From assembly GCF_022761125.1 (NCBI RefSeq), contig NZ_JAKWJR010000009.1, forward strand, positions 62,001 through 126,000: a stretch of DNA of 64,000 nt, given 5' to 3'. Position numbers and translations under genes: made by a program. Of this stretch, positions 57,070-64,000 are shown one piece after another (the first letter of the stretch is position 1; each line of letters opens with the position of its first letter). The notes under the pieces were generated by a model. It made no database searches and had not been told where the DNA came from. It saw only the letters and a list, made by a program, of their open reading frames with translations. Source of the stretch: Nocardioides sp. SR21. GTDB taxonomy: Bacteria > Actinomycetota > Actinomycetes > Propionibacteriales > Nocardioidaceae.

Positions 57070-58854
57070 ATGGCAGGCAGGTCGGCCCGTCCCGGGCGCG
57101 TCCTCATCGTCTTCCTTCTCGGGGTGGCGATCCTCTACGGCTTGGTCGCGATCGGGGGCAACTGGAAGCCGGCTCTCGGCCTCGACCTCCAGGGCGGCAC
57201 CCGGATCACGCTGATCGCCGAGGGTGACCCCGACAAGGAGTCGATGGACGAGGCCCAGAAGATCATCGACCAGCGCGTCAACGGCAAGGGCGTCAGCGAG
57301 GCCGAGGTGACGGTCCAGGGCGACCGCTTCATCGTGGTCGAGATCCCCGGCAAGAACCGCAGTGACCTGGTCGACACGGTGTCGCGTACGGCGCAGCTGC
57401 GCTTCCGCACCGTGGCCTGCAGCAGCGTCGCTCCCGGCCCGTGCGGCACGGCCACCGCCCCCGAGACGAACGACCCGCTGGCTCCCGACGCGACGCAGCA
57501 GCCGACCGAGCAGCCGTCCGAGCAGCCCTCGGAGTCGCCGTCGTCGAAGCCGTCGGAGAAGGCCTCGGACAAGCCGAGCCCGAAGAACCGCCCGGCGTAC
57601 GGCCTCGTGGCCGACAAGAAGAAGAACGACGAGAAGGGCGACAAGCCGGCGAGCAAGCCGTCGCAGTCGCCCTCGGCCTCGCCCTCGGAGTCGCCGACCG
57701 CCTCTCCGTCGGAGACCCCGGCCCCGTCGGACTCGCCGACCGCGGCGCCTGTGGACGCCAACGACCGGGCCGGCCAGGCGCTGAAGTTCATGGCCGCGCC
57801 GGACCAGGCCTCGATCGACGCCTACAACGCGTACACCTGCCCGTCGACCGAGCCGGTCGTCGACGACCCGGCCAAGCCGCTGGTCACCTGTGGTGTCGAC
57901 GAGGAGGCGGGCGTGAAGTACCTCCTCTCGCCGGCCGCGATCGAGGGCACCGAGCTGACCGACGCGACGGCCGGCGTCCCCGCCGGTCAGGTGGCCTGGC
58001 AGGTCAACCTGAGCATCGGTGGCGAGGGCAAGGACGTCTTCAAGGAGCTCTCGCAGAACATGGTCAACACCGACCAGCAGTTCGCGGTGGTCCTCGACGG
58101 CCAGGTCATCTCCTCGCCCGGGTTCAGCGGCGTGATCACGAACGGCGACGCCCAGATCAGCGGTGGCTTCAACGAGGCCAGCGCCACGAGCCTCGCGACC
58201 AGCCTCAAGTTCGGTGCGCTCCCGGTCGACTTCCAGGACGACCCGACCACGGAGGACGTCGGCCCGTCGCTGGCCGGTGACCAGCTCCAGGCGGGCCTCA
58301 CGGCCGCGGTGCTCGGCCTGGTGCTCGTGATGCTCTACTGCCTCGTCTACTACCGCGGCCTCGGTCTCGTCGTGCTGCTGTCGCTCCTGGTGGCGGCCGC
58401 AGTGACCTACGCGATGGTGCTGCTGCTGGCCAACACGGCCGGCTTCACGCTGACGCTGCCCGGTATCGCCGGTCTGATCATCGGCGTGGGTGTCACAGCG
58501 GACTCCTTCATCATCTTCTTCGAACGCATCCGAGACGAGATGCGCGAAGGCAAGTCGATGCGCGTCGCCGTCGAGACCGGCTGGAAGCGGGCTCGCAAGA
58601 CCCGCCTCGCGGCCAACGTGGTCTCGCTGCTCTCCGCGGCGGTCCTCTACCTGTTCGCCACCGGCGTCGTGAAGGGCTTCGGTTTCGCGCTGGGTCTCTC
58701 CACGCTGATCGACCTCGCGATCCTGTTCTGGTTCACGAAGCCGCTCGTGTCGACGCTGGCGCGCTTCAAGTTCTTCAACGGTGGCGGTGAGCTGTCGGGC
58801 CTGAGCGCCTCGACGCTGGGCATCGACCACGTTCCGGCGGGAGGCAAGGCCTGA
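57070..58854 (+). CDS. secD: Protein translocase subunit SecD
   Basis: A 594-aa membrane subunit that uses proton flow to help pull proteins out of SecYEG. TM1 (VLIVFLLGVAILYGLVAIGG), the GLDLQGGTRITL motif (about 37-48), a large external domain, five further helices, and DDPTTEDVGPSLAGDQLQAG, GIAGLIIGVGVTADSFIIFFERIRDEMREG near TM4-5. Residues about 140-235 of the external domain are a low-complexity Pro/Ser/Lys/Glu insert (repeats like EQPSEQPSE and SPSASPSES) absent from E. coli SecD. secF overlaps its stop (TGATG). Confidence 0.95.
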   Translation: MAGRSARPGRVLIVFLLGVAILYGLVAIGGNWKPALGLDLQGGTRITLIAEGDPDKESMDEAQKIIDQRVNGKGVSEAEVTVQGDRFIVVEIPGKNRSDLVDTVSRTAQLRFRTVACSSVAPGPCGTATAPETNDPLAPDATQQPTEQPSEQPSESPSSKPSEKASDKPSPKNRPAYGLVADKKKNDEKGDKPASKPSQSPSASPSESPTASPSETPAPSDSPTAAPVDANDRAGQALKFMAAPDQASIDAYNAYTCPSTEPVVDDPAKPLVTCGVDEEAGVKYLLSPAAIEGTELTDATAGVPAGQVAWQVNLSIGGEGKDVFKELSQNMVNTDQQFAVVLDGQVISSPGFSGVITNGDAQISGGFNEASATSLATSLKFGALPVDFQDDPTTEDVGPSLAGDQLQAGLTAAVLGLVLVMLYCLVYYRGLGLVVLLSLLVAAAVTYAMVLLLANTAGFTLTLPGIAGLIIGVGVTADSFIIFFERIRDEMREGKSMRVAVETGWKRARKTRLAANVVSLLSAAVLYLFATGVVKGFGFALGLSTLIDLAILFWFTKPLVSTLARFKFFNGGGELSGLSASTLGIDHVPAGGKA

Positions 58855-60104
58855 TGGGCAAGTTCTCGAGGCTCGGCAACGACCTCTACCAGGGCCGCAA
58901 GTCCTACGACTTCGTCGGCCGCCGCGCACTCTGGTACGCGATCTCAGGCACCCTGGTCGGCCTCGCCGTCCTGGTGATCCTGGTCAAGGGACTGAACTTC
59001 GGCATCGAGTTCACCGGCGGTAACCAGTACACCGTCAGTGACCTGTCGTCCGAGGTCGCCACCCAGGACACCGTCGACGAGCTGCGCGACGAGATCGGCA
59101 CCGGCGTGGACGGCATGACGTCCGAGCCGATCGTGACGACCGCGGGCGACACCAGCATCGTGATCCAGACCGAGGACCTGTCGCAGGCGCAGAACATCCA
59201 GGCGCGCCAGATCATCGAGGACGTCACTGGCGTCCCGAGCGACTCCGACCAGATCTCCCAGACCCAGATCGGCGCGAGCTGGGGCCAGGAGGTCGCCAAG
59301 CGCGCGATCCTCGGCGTCTGCATCTTCCTGCTGCTCGTGGTCCTGTTCATCTGGGGCTACTTCCGCGAGTGGAAGATGTCGGTCGCCGCCGTGGCCGCGC
59401 TGGCGCACGACATCCTGCTGACGATCGGCGTCTACGCGCTCTCGGGCTTCCCCGTGACGCCGGCCGCGGTCACCGGTCTGCTCGCGATCCTCGGGTTCTC
59501 GATGTACGACACCGTCGTGGTGTTCGACAAGATCCGCGAGAACACCCACGAGCTCAAGACCGGCCGCCAGACCTACGCGCAGGCGACCAACCTCGCGGTC
59601 AACCAGACCCTGGTCCGCTCGATCAACACCTCGATCGTGGCGCTCATCCCGATCGGCGCGATCCTGTACGTCAGCGCCGTGCAGCTCGGCTCGAGCTCGC
59701 TGAAGGACCTGGCGCTCGCACAGTTCGTCGGCATGGCCGCCGGCGTCTTCTCGTCGGTGTTCATCGCGCCGCGCATCCTGGTGCACCTGAAGTCGCGCGA
59801 GGCGGACATCATCATCGCCGACCGGCGCGCGCAGACCCGGGTCAAGCACGACGCCGACCGCTATGCGTCGGTCCCGGCGTTCACCGAGGACATGCCGATC
59901 CACGACGAGGTGGGCGAGGAGGGCGAGTCGACCGACGACGCACCCGTCGCGCGCACGGTCACGACGACCCGGAGCACCACGCCGCCGCCGGCCGCCGGCA
60001 GCGGGCGGATCGCCCCGCAGGCGCGGGGTCCGGTGAAGGACAGCCCGTCGTCCGGGCGTCAGCAGCCGACCCGCCAGTCGAAGTCGAAGCGGGACAAGAA
60101 GTGA
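58854..60104 (+). CDS. secF: Protein translocase subunit SecF
   Basis: A 416-aa six-helix partner of SecD. LNFGIEFTGGNQYTV (about 43-57) is the FTGG motif, and VTGLLAILGFSMYDTVVVFDKIREN (about 205-229) the TM4-5 signature; LRSINTSIVALIPIGAIL-type segment follows. A long charged cytosolic C-terminal tail of about 90 residues (ending in QSKSKRDKK) is usual for actinobacteria. Start ATG overlaps the secD stop; its stop overlaps apt (GTGA). Confidence 0.96.
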   Translation: MGKFSRLGNDLYQGRKSYDFVGRRALWYAISGTLVGLAVLVILVKGLNFGIEFTGGNQYTVSDLSSEVATQDTVDELRDEIGTGVDGMTSEPIVTTAGDTSIVIQTEDLSQAQNIQARQIIEDVTGVPSDSDQISQTQIGASWGQEVAKRAILGVCIFLLLVVLFIWGYFREWKMSVAAVAALAHDILLTIGVYALSGFPVTPAAVTGLLAILGFSMYDTVVVFDKIRENTHELKTGRQTYAQATNLAVNQTLVRSINTSIVALIPIGAILYVSAVQLGSSSLKDLALAQFVGMAAGVFSSVFIAPRILVHLKSREADIIIADRRAQTRVKHDADRYASVPAFTEDMPIHDEVGEEGESTDDAPVARTVTTTRSTTPPPAAGSGRIAPQARGPVKDSPSSGRQQPTRQSKSKRDKK

Positions 60105-60649
60105 GCGACCCCGGGCCGGGGCTCGACGGCGCGCTGGCGCTCATCGCCGACGTACCCGACTTCCCCGAGCCCGGGATCCTCTTCAAGGACATCACCCCGC
60201 TGCTCGCCGACCACACGGCGCTGACGGCGGTGATCGACGCCCTCGCCGCGGCGGGTCGTGACGACTCCGGCCGGCCAGTGGTCGACAAGGTCCTCGGCAT
60301 GGAGTCGCGCGGCTTCATCCTCGGCGCACCGGTGGCGCTCGCGCTCGGCGTGGGCTTCGTGCCGGTCCGCAAGGCCGGCAAGCTGCCGCGGGCGACGTAC
60401 GCCGTCTCCTACGCGCTGGAGTACGGCGAGGCGACGCTCGAGGTGCACCAGGATGCGCTCCAGCCCGGCGACCGGGTGCTGCTCGTCGACGACGTGCTGG
60501 CCACCGGGGGTACCGCTCGGGCCACGATGGACCTGGTCGGGCAGTGCGGCGGTTCGGTGCATGCGGTGGCGATGCTCATGGAGCTCGGCTTCCTGCCGGG
60601 CCGCGACGCCATCGGCGACGTACCCCTGACCTGCCTCCTCACGGTCTGA
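60101..60649 (+). CDS. apt: Adenine phosphoribosyltransferase
   Basis: A 182-aa purine salvage enzyme making AMP from adenine and PRPP. IADVPDFPEPGILFKDITPLLAD at the N-terminus is the Apt hallmark, VLGMESRGFILGAPVALALG contacts adenine, and LLVDDVLATGGTARATMDL (about 125-143) is the PRPP loop. GTG overlaps the secF stop; the order secDF-apt-relA is conserved in actinobacteria. Confidence 0.96.
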   Translation: MSDPGPGLDGALALIADVPDFPEPGILFKDITPLLADHTALTAVIDALAAAGRDDSGRPVVDKVLGMESRGFILGAPVALALGVGFVPVRKAGKLPRATYAVSYALEYGEATLEVHQDALQPGDRVLLVDDVLATGGTARATMDLVGQCGGSVHAVAMLMELGFLPGRDAIGDVPLTCLLTV

Positions 60650-60678
60650 CGGCTCGCGTTCCCCTCTAGACTGCAAGC

Positions 60679-63000
60679 GTGACCGAGGAACGAGCCGCCA
60701 CCCCCGTCGAGGAGGAGCAGCTCGCGCCCCGGACTCCCTCGGAGCCGCCGCCGTCGACCCGCAGCATGCGGGCCCGGCTGGCGCGGATGGGCGCTCGCGG
60801 GCAGTCCACGACGAACCCGGTCCTCGAGCCGCTGTTCCGGTCGGTGCGCGCGAACCACCCCAAGGCGGACCTCGCGCTGCTCGAGCGGGCGTACCTGACC
60901 GCCGAGAAGATGCACGGCACCCAGACCCGCAAGAGCGGTGACCCGTACATCACCCACCCGCTGGCGGTCACCACGATCCTCGCCGACATCGGCATGACCG
61001 AGCCGACCCTGGCCGCAGCGCTGCTGCACGACACGGTCGAGGACACGCCGTACACGCTCGAGCAGGTCCGGCAGGACTTCGGCGACGAGGTCGCCCAGCT
61101 CGTCGACGGCGTGACCAAGCTCGACAAGGTCAAGTACGGCGACTCCGCGCAGGCCGAGACCATCCGCAAGATGATCGTCGCGATGTCGCGCGACATCCGG
61201 GTGCTGGTCATCAAGCTCGCCGACCGGCTCCACAACATGCGGACGCTGCGCTACGTCCGGCAGGAGACCCAGGAGCGGGTCGCCCGCGAGACCCTCGACA
61301 TCTACGCGCCGCTGGCCCACCGGCTCGGCATGAACACCATCAAGTGGGAGCTCGAGGACCTCGCGTTCGCGACCCTGCACCCCAAGATCTACGACGAGAT
61401 CGTGCGGATGGTGGCCGAGCGGGCGCCGTCGCGCGACCAGTTCCTGGCCGAGGTGATCGCCCAGGTCGAGGCCGACCTGCGCGAGGCGAAGGTCAAGGCG
61501 TCGGTGACCGGGCGGCCGAAGCACTACTACTCGATCTACCAGAAGATGATCGTCGGCGGCCGGGAGTTCTCCGACATCTACGACCTGGTCGGCATCCGCG
61601 TGCTCGTCACCGACGACCGCGACTGCTACACCGTCCTCGGCGTCCTGCACTCGCGGTGGAACCCGGTGCTCGGGCGGTTCAAGGACTACGTCGCGATGCC
61701 GAAGTTCAACATGTACCAGTCGCTGCACACGACGGTGATCGGGCCGCAGGGCAAGCCGGTCGAGCTGCAGATCCGGACCTTCGCCATGCACCGCCGCGCC
61801 GAGTACGGCGTTGCCGCGCACTGGAAGTACAAGGAGGACGGCCGCGCCGGCGTCGACACCGACCGCCCCGGCGACCTCGACGACATGACGTGGGTCCGCC
61901 AGCTCCTGGACTGGCAGAACGACTTCGAGGACCCGGGCGAGTTCCTGGAGTCGCTGCGCTTCGAGATCAACCGCGCCGAGGTCTACGTGTTCACCCCGCG
62001 CGGCGACGTGATCGCGCTGCCGACGGGCGCGACCCCCGTCGACTTCGCCTACGCCGTGCACACCGAGGTCGGCCACCGCACCATCGGCGCCCGCGTCAAC
62101 GGCCGCCTCGTGCCGCTGGAGTCGGCGCTCGAGAACGGCGACGTCGTCGAGGTCTTCACGTCCAAGGGCCCCAACGCCGGCCCGTCGCGCGACTGGCTCG
62201 GCTTCGTGAAGTCGCCGCGCGCCCGCTCCAAGATCCGCCAGTGGTTCACCAAGGAGCGGCGCGAGGAGGCGATCGACCAGGGCAAGGAGCAGATCGCCAA
62301 GCTGATGCGCAAGGAGGGGCTGCCGCTCAAGCGGCTCATGTCCCACGAGTCGCTGATGCTGGCGGCGGTCCACTTCAAGCTCGCCGACGTCTCGGCCCTG
62401 TACGCCGCGGTCGGTGAGGGCAACCTGTCCGCGCAGGCCGTCGTGCGCCGGGTCATCGACGTGCACGGCGGCGACGACGGTGCGGCCGAGGACCTCGCCG
62501 AGGGCGTGACGATCACCAGTCGTCGTACCCGCTCCAAGGTGCAGTCCGGCGGCGACTCGGGCGTGATCGTCAAGGGCGCGCCCGACGTGTGGGTGAAGCT
62601 CGCCAAGTGTTGTACGCCGGTGCCGCCCGACCCGATCCTCGGTTTCGTGACCAAGGGCGGGGGAGTGTCGGTGCACCGGCAGAACTGCACCAACGCCAAG
62701 AGCCTGCAGGCGCAGTCCGAGCGGCTGCTCGACGTCGAGTGGGCGCCGACCGGCCAGTCCAGCTTCCTGGTGAACATCCAGGTCGAGGCGCTCGACCGGG
62801 CCCGGCTGCTCTCCGACATCACGATGGCGCTCTCCGACGCCCACGTCGACATCCTCAGCGCGAACCTCTCCACCACTCGCGACCGGGTCGCGAAGAGCCG
62901 CTTCACGTTCGAGATGGCCGAGGCCAAGCACCTCGACAGCGTCCTCAAGGCCGTCCGAGGTGTTCCCGGCGTCTTCGACGCCTACCGCGTGACCCAGTAG
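60679..63000 (+). CDS. relA: Bifunctional (p)ppGpp synthetase/hydrolase Rel
   Basis: A 773-aa RelA/SpoT homologue governing the stringent response. HD hydrolase domain with [14 protein letters not shown] (HDxxED, about 115-128) intact, so ppGpp hydrolysis is expected. Synthetase domain with [16 protein letters not shown] and [20 protein letters not shown] domain ([31 protein letters not shown]), zinc-finger-like/helical region with [27 protein letters not shown], and a C-terminal ACT domain. TAGACT six nt before the GTG at 60679 indicates a leaderless mRNA of its own. Confidence 0.97.
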   Translation: MTEERAATPVEEEQLAPRTPSEPPPSTRSMRARLARMGARGQSTTNPVLEPLFRSVRANHPKADLALLERAYLTAEKMHGTQTRKSGDPYITHPLAVTTILADIGMTEPTLAAALLHDTVEDTPYTLEQVRQDFGDEVAQLVDGVTKLDKVKYGDSAQAETIRKMIVAMSRDIRVLVIKLADRLHNMRTLRYVRQETQERVARETLDIYAPLAHRLGMNTIKWELEDLAFATLHPKIYDEIVRMVAERAPSRDQFLAEVIAQVEADLREAKVKASVTGRPKHYYSIYQKMIVGGREFSDIYDLVGIRVLVTDDRDCYTVLGVLHSRWNPVLGRFKDYVAMPKFNMYQSLHTTVIGPQGKPVELQIRTFAMHRRAEYGVAAHWKYKEDGRAGVDTDRPGDLDDMTWVRQLLDWQNDFEDPGEFLESLRFEINRAEVYVFTPRGDVIALPTGATPVDFAYAVHTEVGHRTIGARVNGRLVPLESALENGDVVEVFTSKGPNAGPSRDWLGFVKSPRARSKIRQWFTKERREEAIDQGKEQIAKLMRKEGLPLKRLMSHESLMLAAVHFKLADVSALYAAVGEGNLSAQAVVRRVIDVHGGDDGAAEDLAEGVTITSRRTRSKVQSGGDSGVIVKGAPDVWVKLAKCCTPVPPDPILGFVTKGGGVSVHRQNCTNAKSLQAQSERLLDVEWAPTGQSSFLVNIQVEALDRARLLSDITMALSDAHVDILSANLSTTRDRVAKSRFTFEMAEAKHLDSVLKAVRGVPGVFDAYRVTQ

Positions 63001-63123
63001 CGCTCCCGGGCGTCCGCGGTGTTGCCGGCGCACTCGTAGCGCTACTTCGTCGCCCCTGCACGCCTGTCTGGACCTCATCGCGGGTTTCCTGCGGACTCGT
63101 CGCAACCGCCCTAGCGTGCCCGG

Positions 63124-64000
63124 GTGCGGAAGATTCGCCCCTCTGGGAAGGCCGTCCTCGCCGCTGGAGCCATCGCGCTGACCCTCGTGGTCGTCGCGAC
63201 CTCCGGTGCCGTGGCAGGCGCGCTGATCACGTCGAAGGACATCAAGGACAACACGATCAAGTCCCGCGACATCAAGAACGACACCATTCGCAACAAGGAC
63301 ATCCAGGCCGGCGCCGTGTCCTGGGAGAAGTCGCTCGACCAAGCCACCAAGGACCTCATCGAGGGTCTGGCCCAGGCCGGCGCCGCAGGGCCGCCGGGAG
63401 CCACCGGGCCGGCCGGTCCCGCAGGTCCCGCCGGTCCCGCTGGTCCGGCCGGCTCGCAGGGCCCACGAGGCCTTCCGGGTGACGACGCCACCGGCGGAAG
63501 CCTGGTCGCCTGGGACTACTTCGACGGCGACGTGGTCTTCGCGGACGGCATGCTCCCGATCGCCGAGCTGCTCGGTCGGGACGCCCCGATCACCGTCACC
63601 GAGCCGGGCAACTACGTGGTGACGATGCGCGCGGGTGGCACCATCCCCGACGTCGACGTGGAGAGCCCGGACCTCGAGGGGCTGTTCGGTTCACTCGGGC
63701 TGCTGACGCTGGGCACTCCGATCACGCTCGTCGAGGGCTCGGAAGAGGGCCCAGGCGTCGTTCGCGTCGACACGGACGTCCTCAGCCGCTCCTGCATCAA
63801 CCTGATCGTCATGTGCAACGCGACGTTCTCGGTCACGGTGCAGCCCGGCTCACCACTCACGCTCGATCCCCAGCTGATCACCCTGGGTGCAGACCCGTGT
63901 GTCGACGGCCCGATCTCGGAGGGCGCCGACTGCCAGATCCCGGCTCGGGTCCAGGTGCAGGTCTACAAGCTGGCCGGATCCACGGCGGACTGGTCGGAGG
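63124..64000 (+). CDS. Exported collagen-repeat protein, cut by the right edge
   Basis: Frame open from GTG 63124 through the last base, at least 292 aa, so the 3' end is missing. TAGCGT six nt before the GTG predicts a leaderless start. A signal peptide or N-terminal TM (AVLAAGAIALTLVVVATSGAVAGAL) is followed by short repeats of the KDIKDNTIKSRDIKNDTIRNKDI type, then eleven Gly-x-y collagen-like triplets (GPP, GAT, GPA five times, GSQ, GPR, GLP, GDD; about 86-118). The C-terminal part is beta-rich with cysteines (DPCVDG, ADCQIP), resembling the globular heads of bacterial collagen-like surface proteins. Likely extracellular; function unknown. Confidence 0.8.
   Translation, partial: MRKIRPSGKAVLAAGAIALTLVVVATSGAVAGALITSKDIKDNTIKSRDIKNDTIRNKDIQAGAVSWEKSLDQATKDLIEGLAQAGAAGPPGATGPAGPAGPAGPAGPAGSQGPRGLPGDDATGGSLVAWDYFDGDVVFADGMLPIAELLGRDAPITVTEPGNYVVTMRAGGTIPDVDVESPDLEGLFGSLGLLTLGTPITLVEGSEEGPGVVRVDTDVLSRSCINLIVMCNATFSVTVQPGSPLTLDPQLITLGADPCVDGPISEGADCQIPARVQVQVYKLAGSTADWSE

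Noticed and set aside
60409..63342. Very long antisense open frames, for example 977 codons opposite relA, and similar ones opposite thrS, sir and secD.
   Set aside because: High GC content removes stops in the opposite frames; the sense strand encodes complete, well-conserved enzymes.
1..64000. Prophage, insertion sequence or plasmid origin.
   Set aside because: No transposase, integrase, phage structural or replication initiator gene was recognised anywhere in the window.

Overview
The window is high-GC actinobacterial chromosome that fits Nocardioides or a close relative (Nocardioidaceae, Propionibacteriales). The reasons are strong G/C third-position bias, many leaderless genes (TANNNT followed 6-7 nt later by ATG/GTG), an SsgA-like sporulation/division protein, a Gly-Cys-Val tRNA operon, a mycobacteria-like gene order thrS / HIT protein / pgsA / pdxS / pdxT / yebC / ruvCAB / yajC-secDF / apt / relA, and repeated GGTCTCGATACGC-type intergenic elements. 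No transposase, integrase, CRISPR array or phage gene was seen. The genus is an inference.

Layout. 1-650: a 14-copy, 41-bp tandem array in front of recX. 650-6.5 kb: recX, a self-controlled MarR gene with a membrane protein, a phosphoribosyltransferase, an AAC(6')-like GNAT protein, a PPK2-type polyphosphate kinase, a secreted protein, and an overlapping pair HipA-like kinase / DUF3037. 6.5-11.2 kb (minus strand): a tightly coupled operon of VanX-type D,D-dipeptidase, alanine-racemase-family enzyme, D-Ala-D-Ala-ligase-family enzyme, sensor kinase and NarL-type regulator, led by a leaderless promoter with two direct repeats. This resembles the vanC/vanT/vanXY type of D-Ala-D-Ser glycopeptide resistance operon and is the most interesting system here. 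11.2-14.9 kb (minus): assimilatory sulfur reduction (leader peptide, sulfite reductase, zinc-ribbon protein, APS/PAPS reductase, sirohydrochlorin chelatase). 15-31 kb: glyA, a dicarboxylate symporter, a methyltransferase, an AidB-type acyl-CoA dehydrogenase, a YihY protein, a K+ channel, a MASE1-PAS histidine kinase, homocysteine methyltransferase, CBS, PIG-L, a secreted alpha/beta hydrolase and a LicD-methyltransferase fusion.

30.8-37 kb: three minus-strand tRNAs followed by two decayed copies of the tRNA-Val 3' part plus terminator, an aminotransferase, an SsgA-like protein, a second tRNA-Val, small secreted/unknown proteins, an F420/NADP reductase-like protein and thrS. 37-46.6 kb: GNAT, HIT, inositol monophosphatase, a PAS-SpoIIE phosphatase, then a xylose locus (xylA opposite to a binding protein / ATPase / permease / ROK repressor set) with two GTTG-N7-CAAC operator candidates. 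46.6-48.1 kb: pgsA-pdxS. 48.3-51.7 kb: a SipW/TasA-like secretion locus inserted between pdxS and pdxT, including a protein that appears to fuse a SipW-type signal peptidase to an exported TasA-like domain. 51.7-64 kb: a serine hydrolase, pdxT, yebC, SOS-controlled ruvCAB, yajC-secDF-apt, relA, and a collagen-repeat surface protein cut by the right edge.

How it works together: the housekeeping blocks (sulfur assimilation, PLP synthesis, recombination, Sec export, stringent response) are ordinary. The accessory blocks (D-Ala metabolism operon with its own two-component system, xylose uptake, SipW fibre export, HipA-like pair, LicD fusion) all concern nutrient uptake, the cell wall or the cell surface. 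Functions were assigned by reading protein sequence and motifs; no database search was run.
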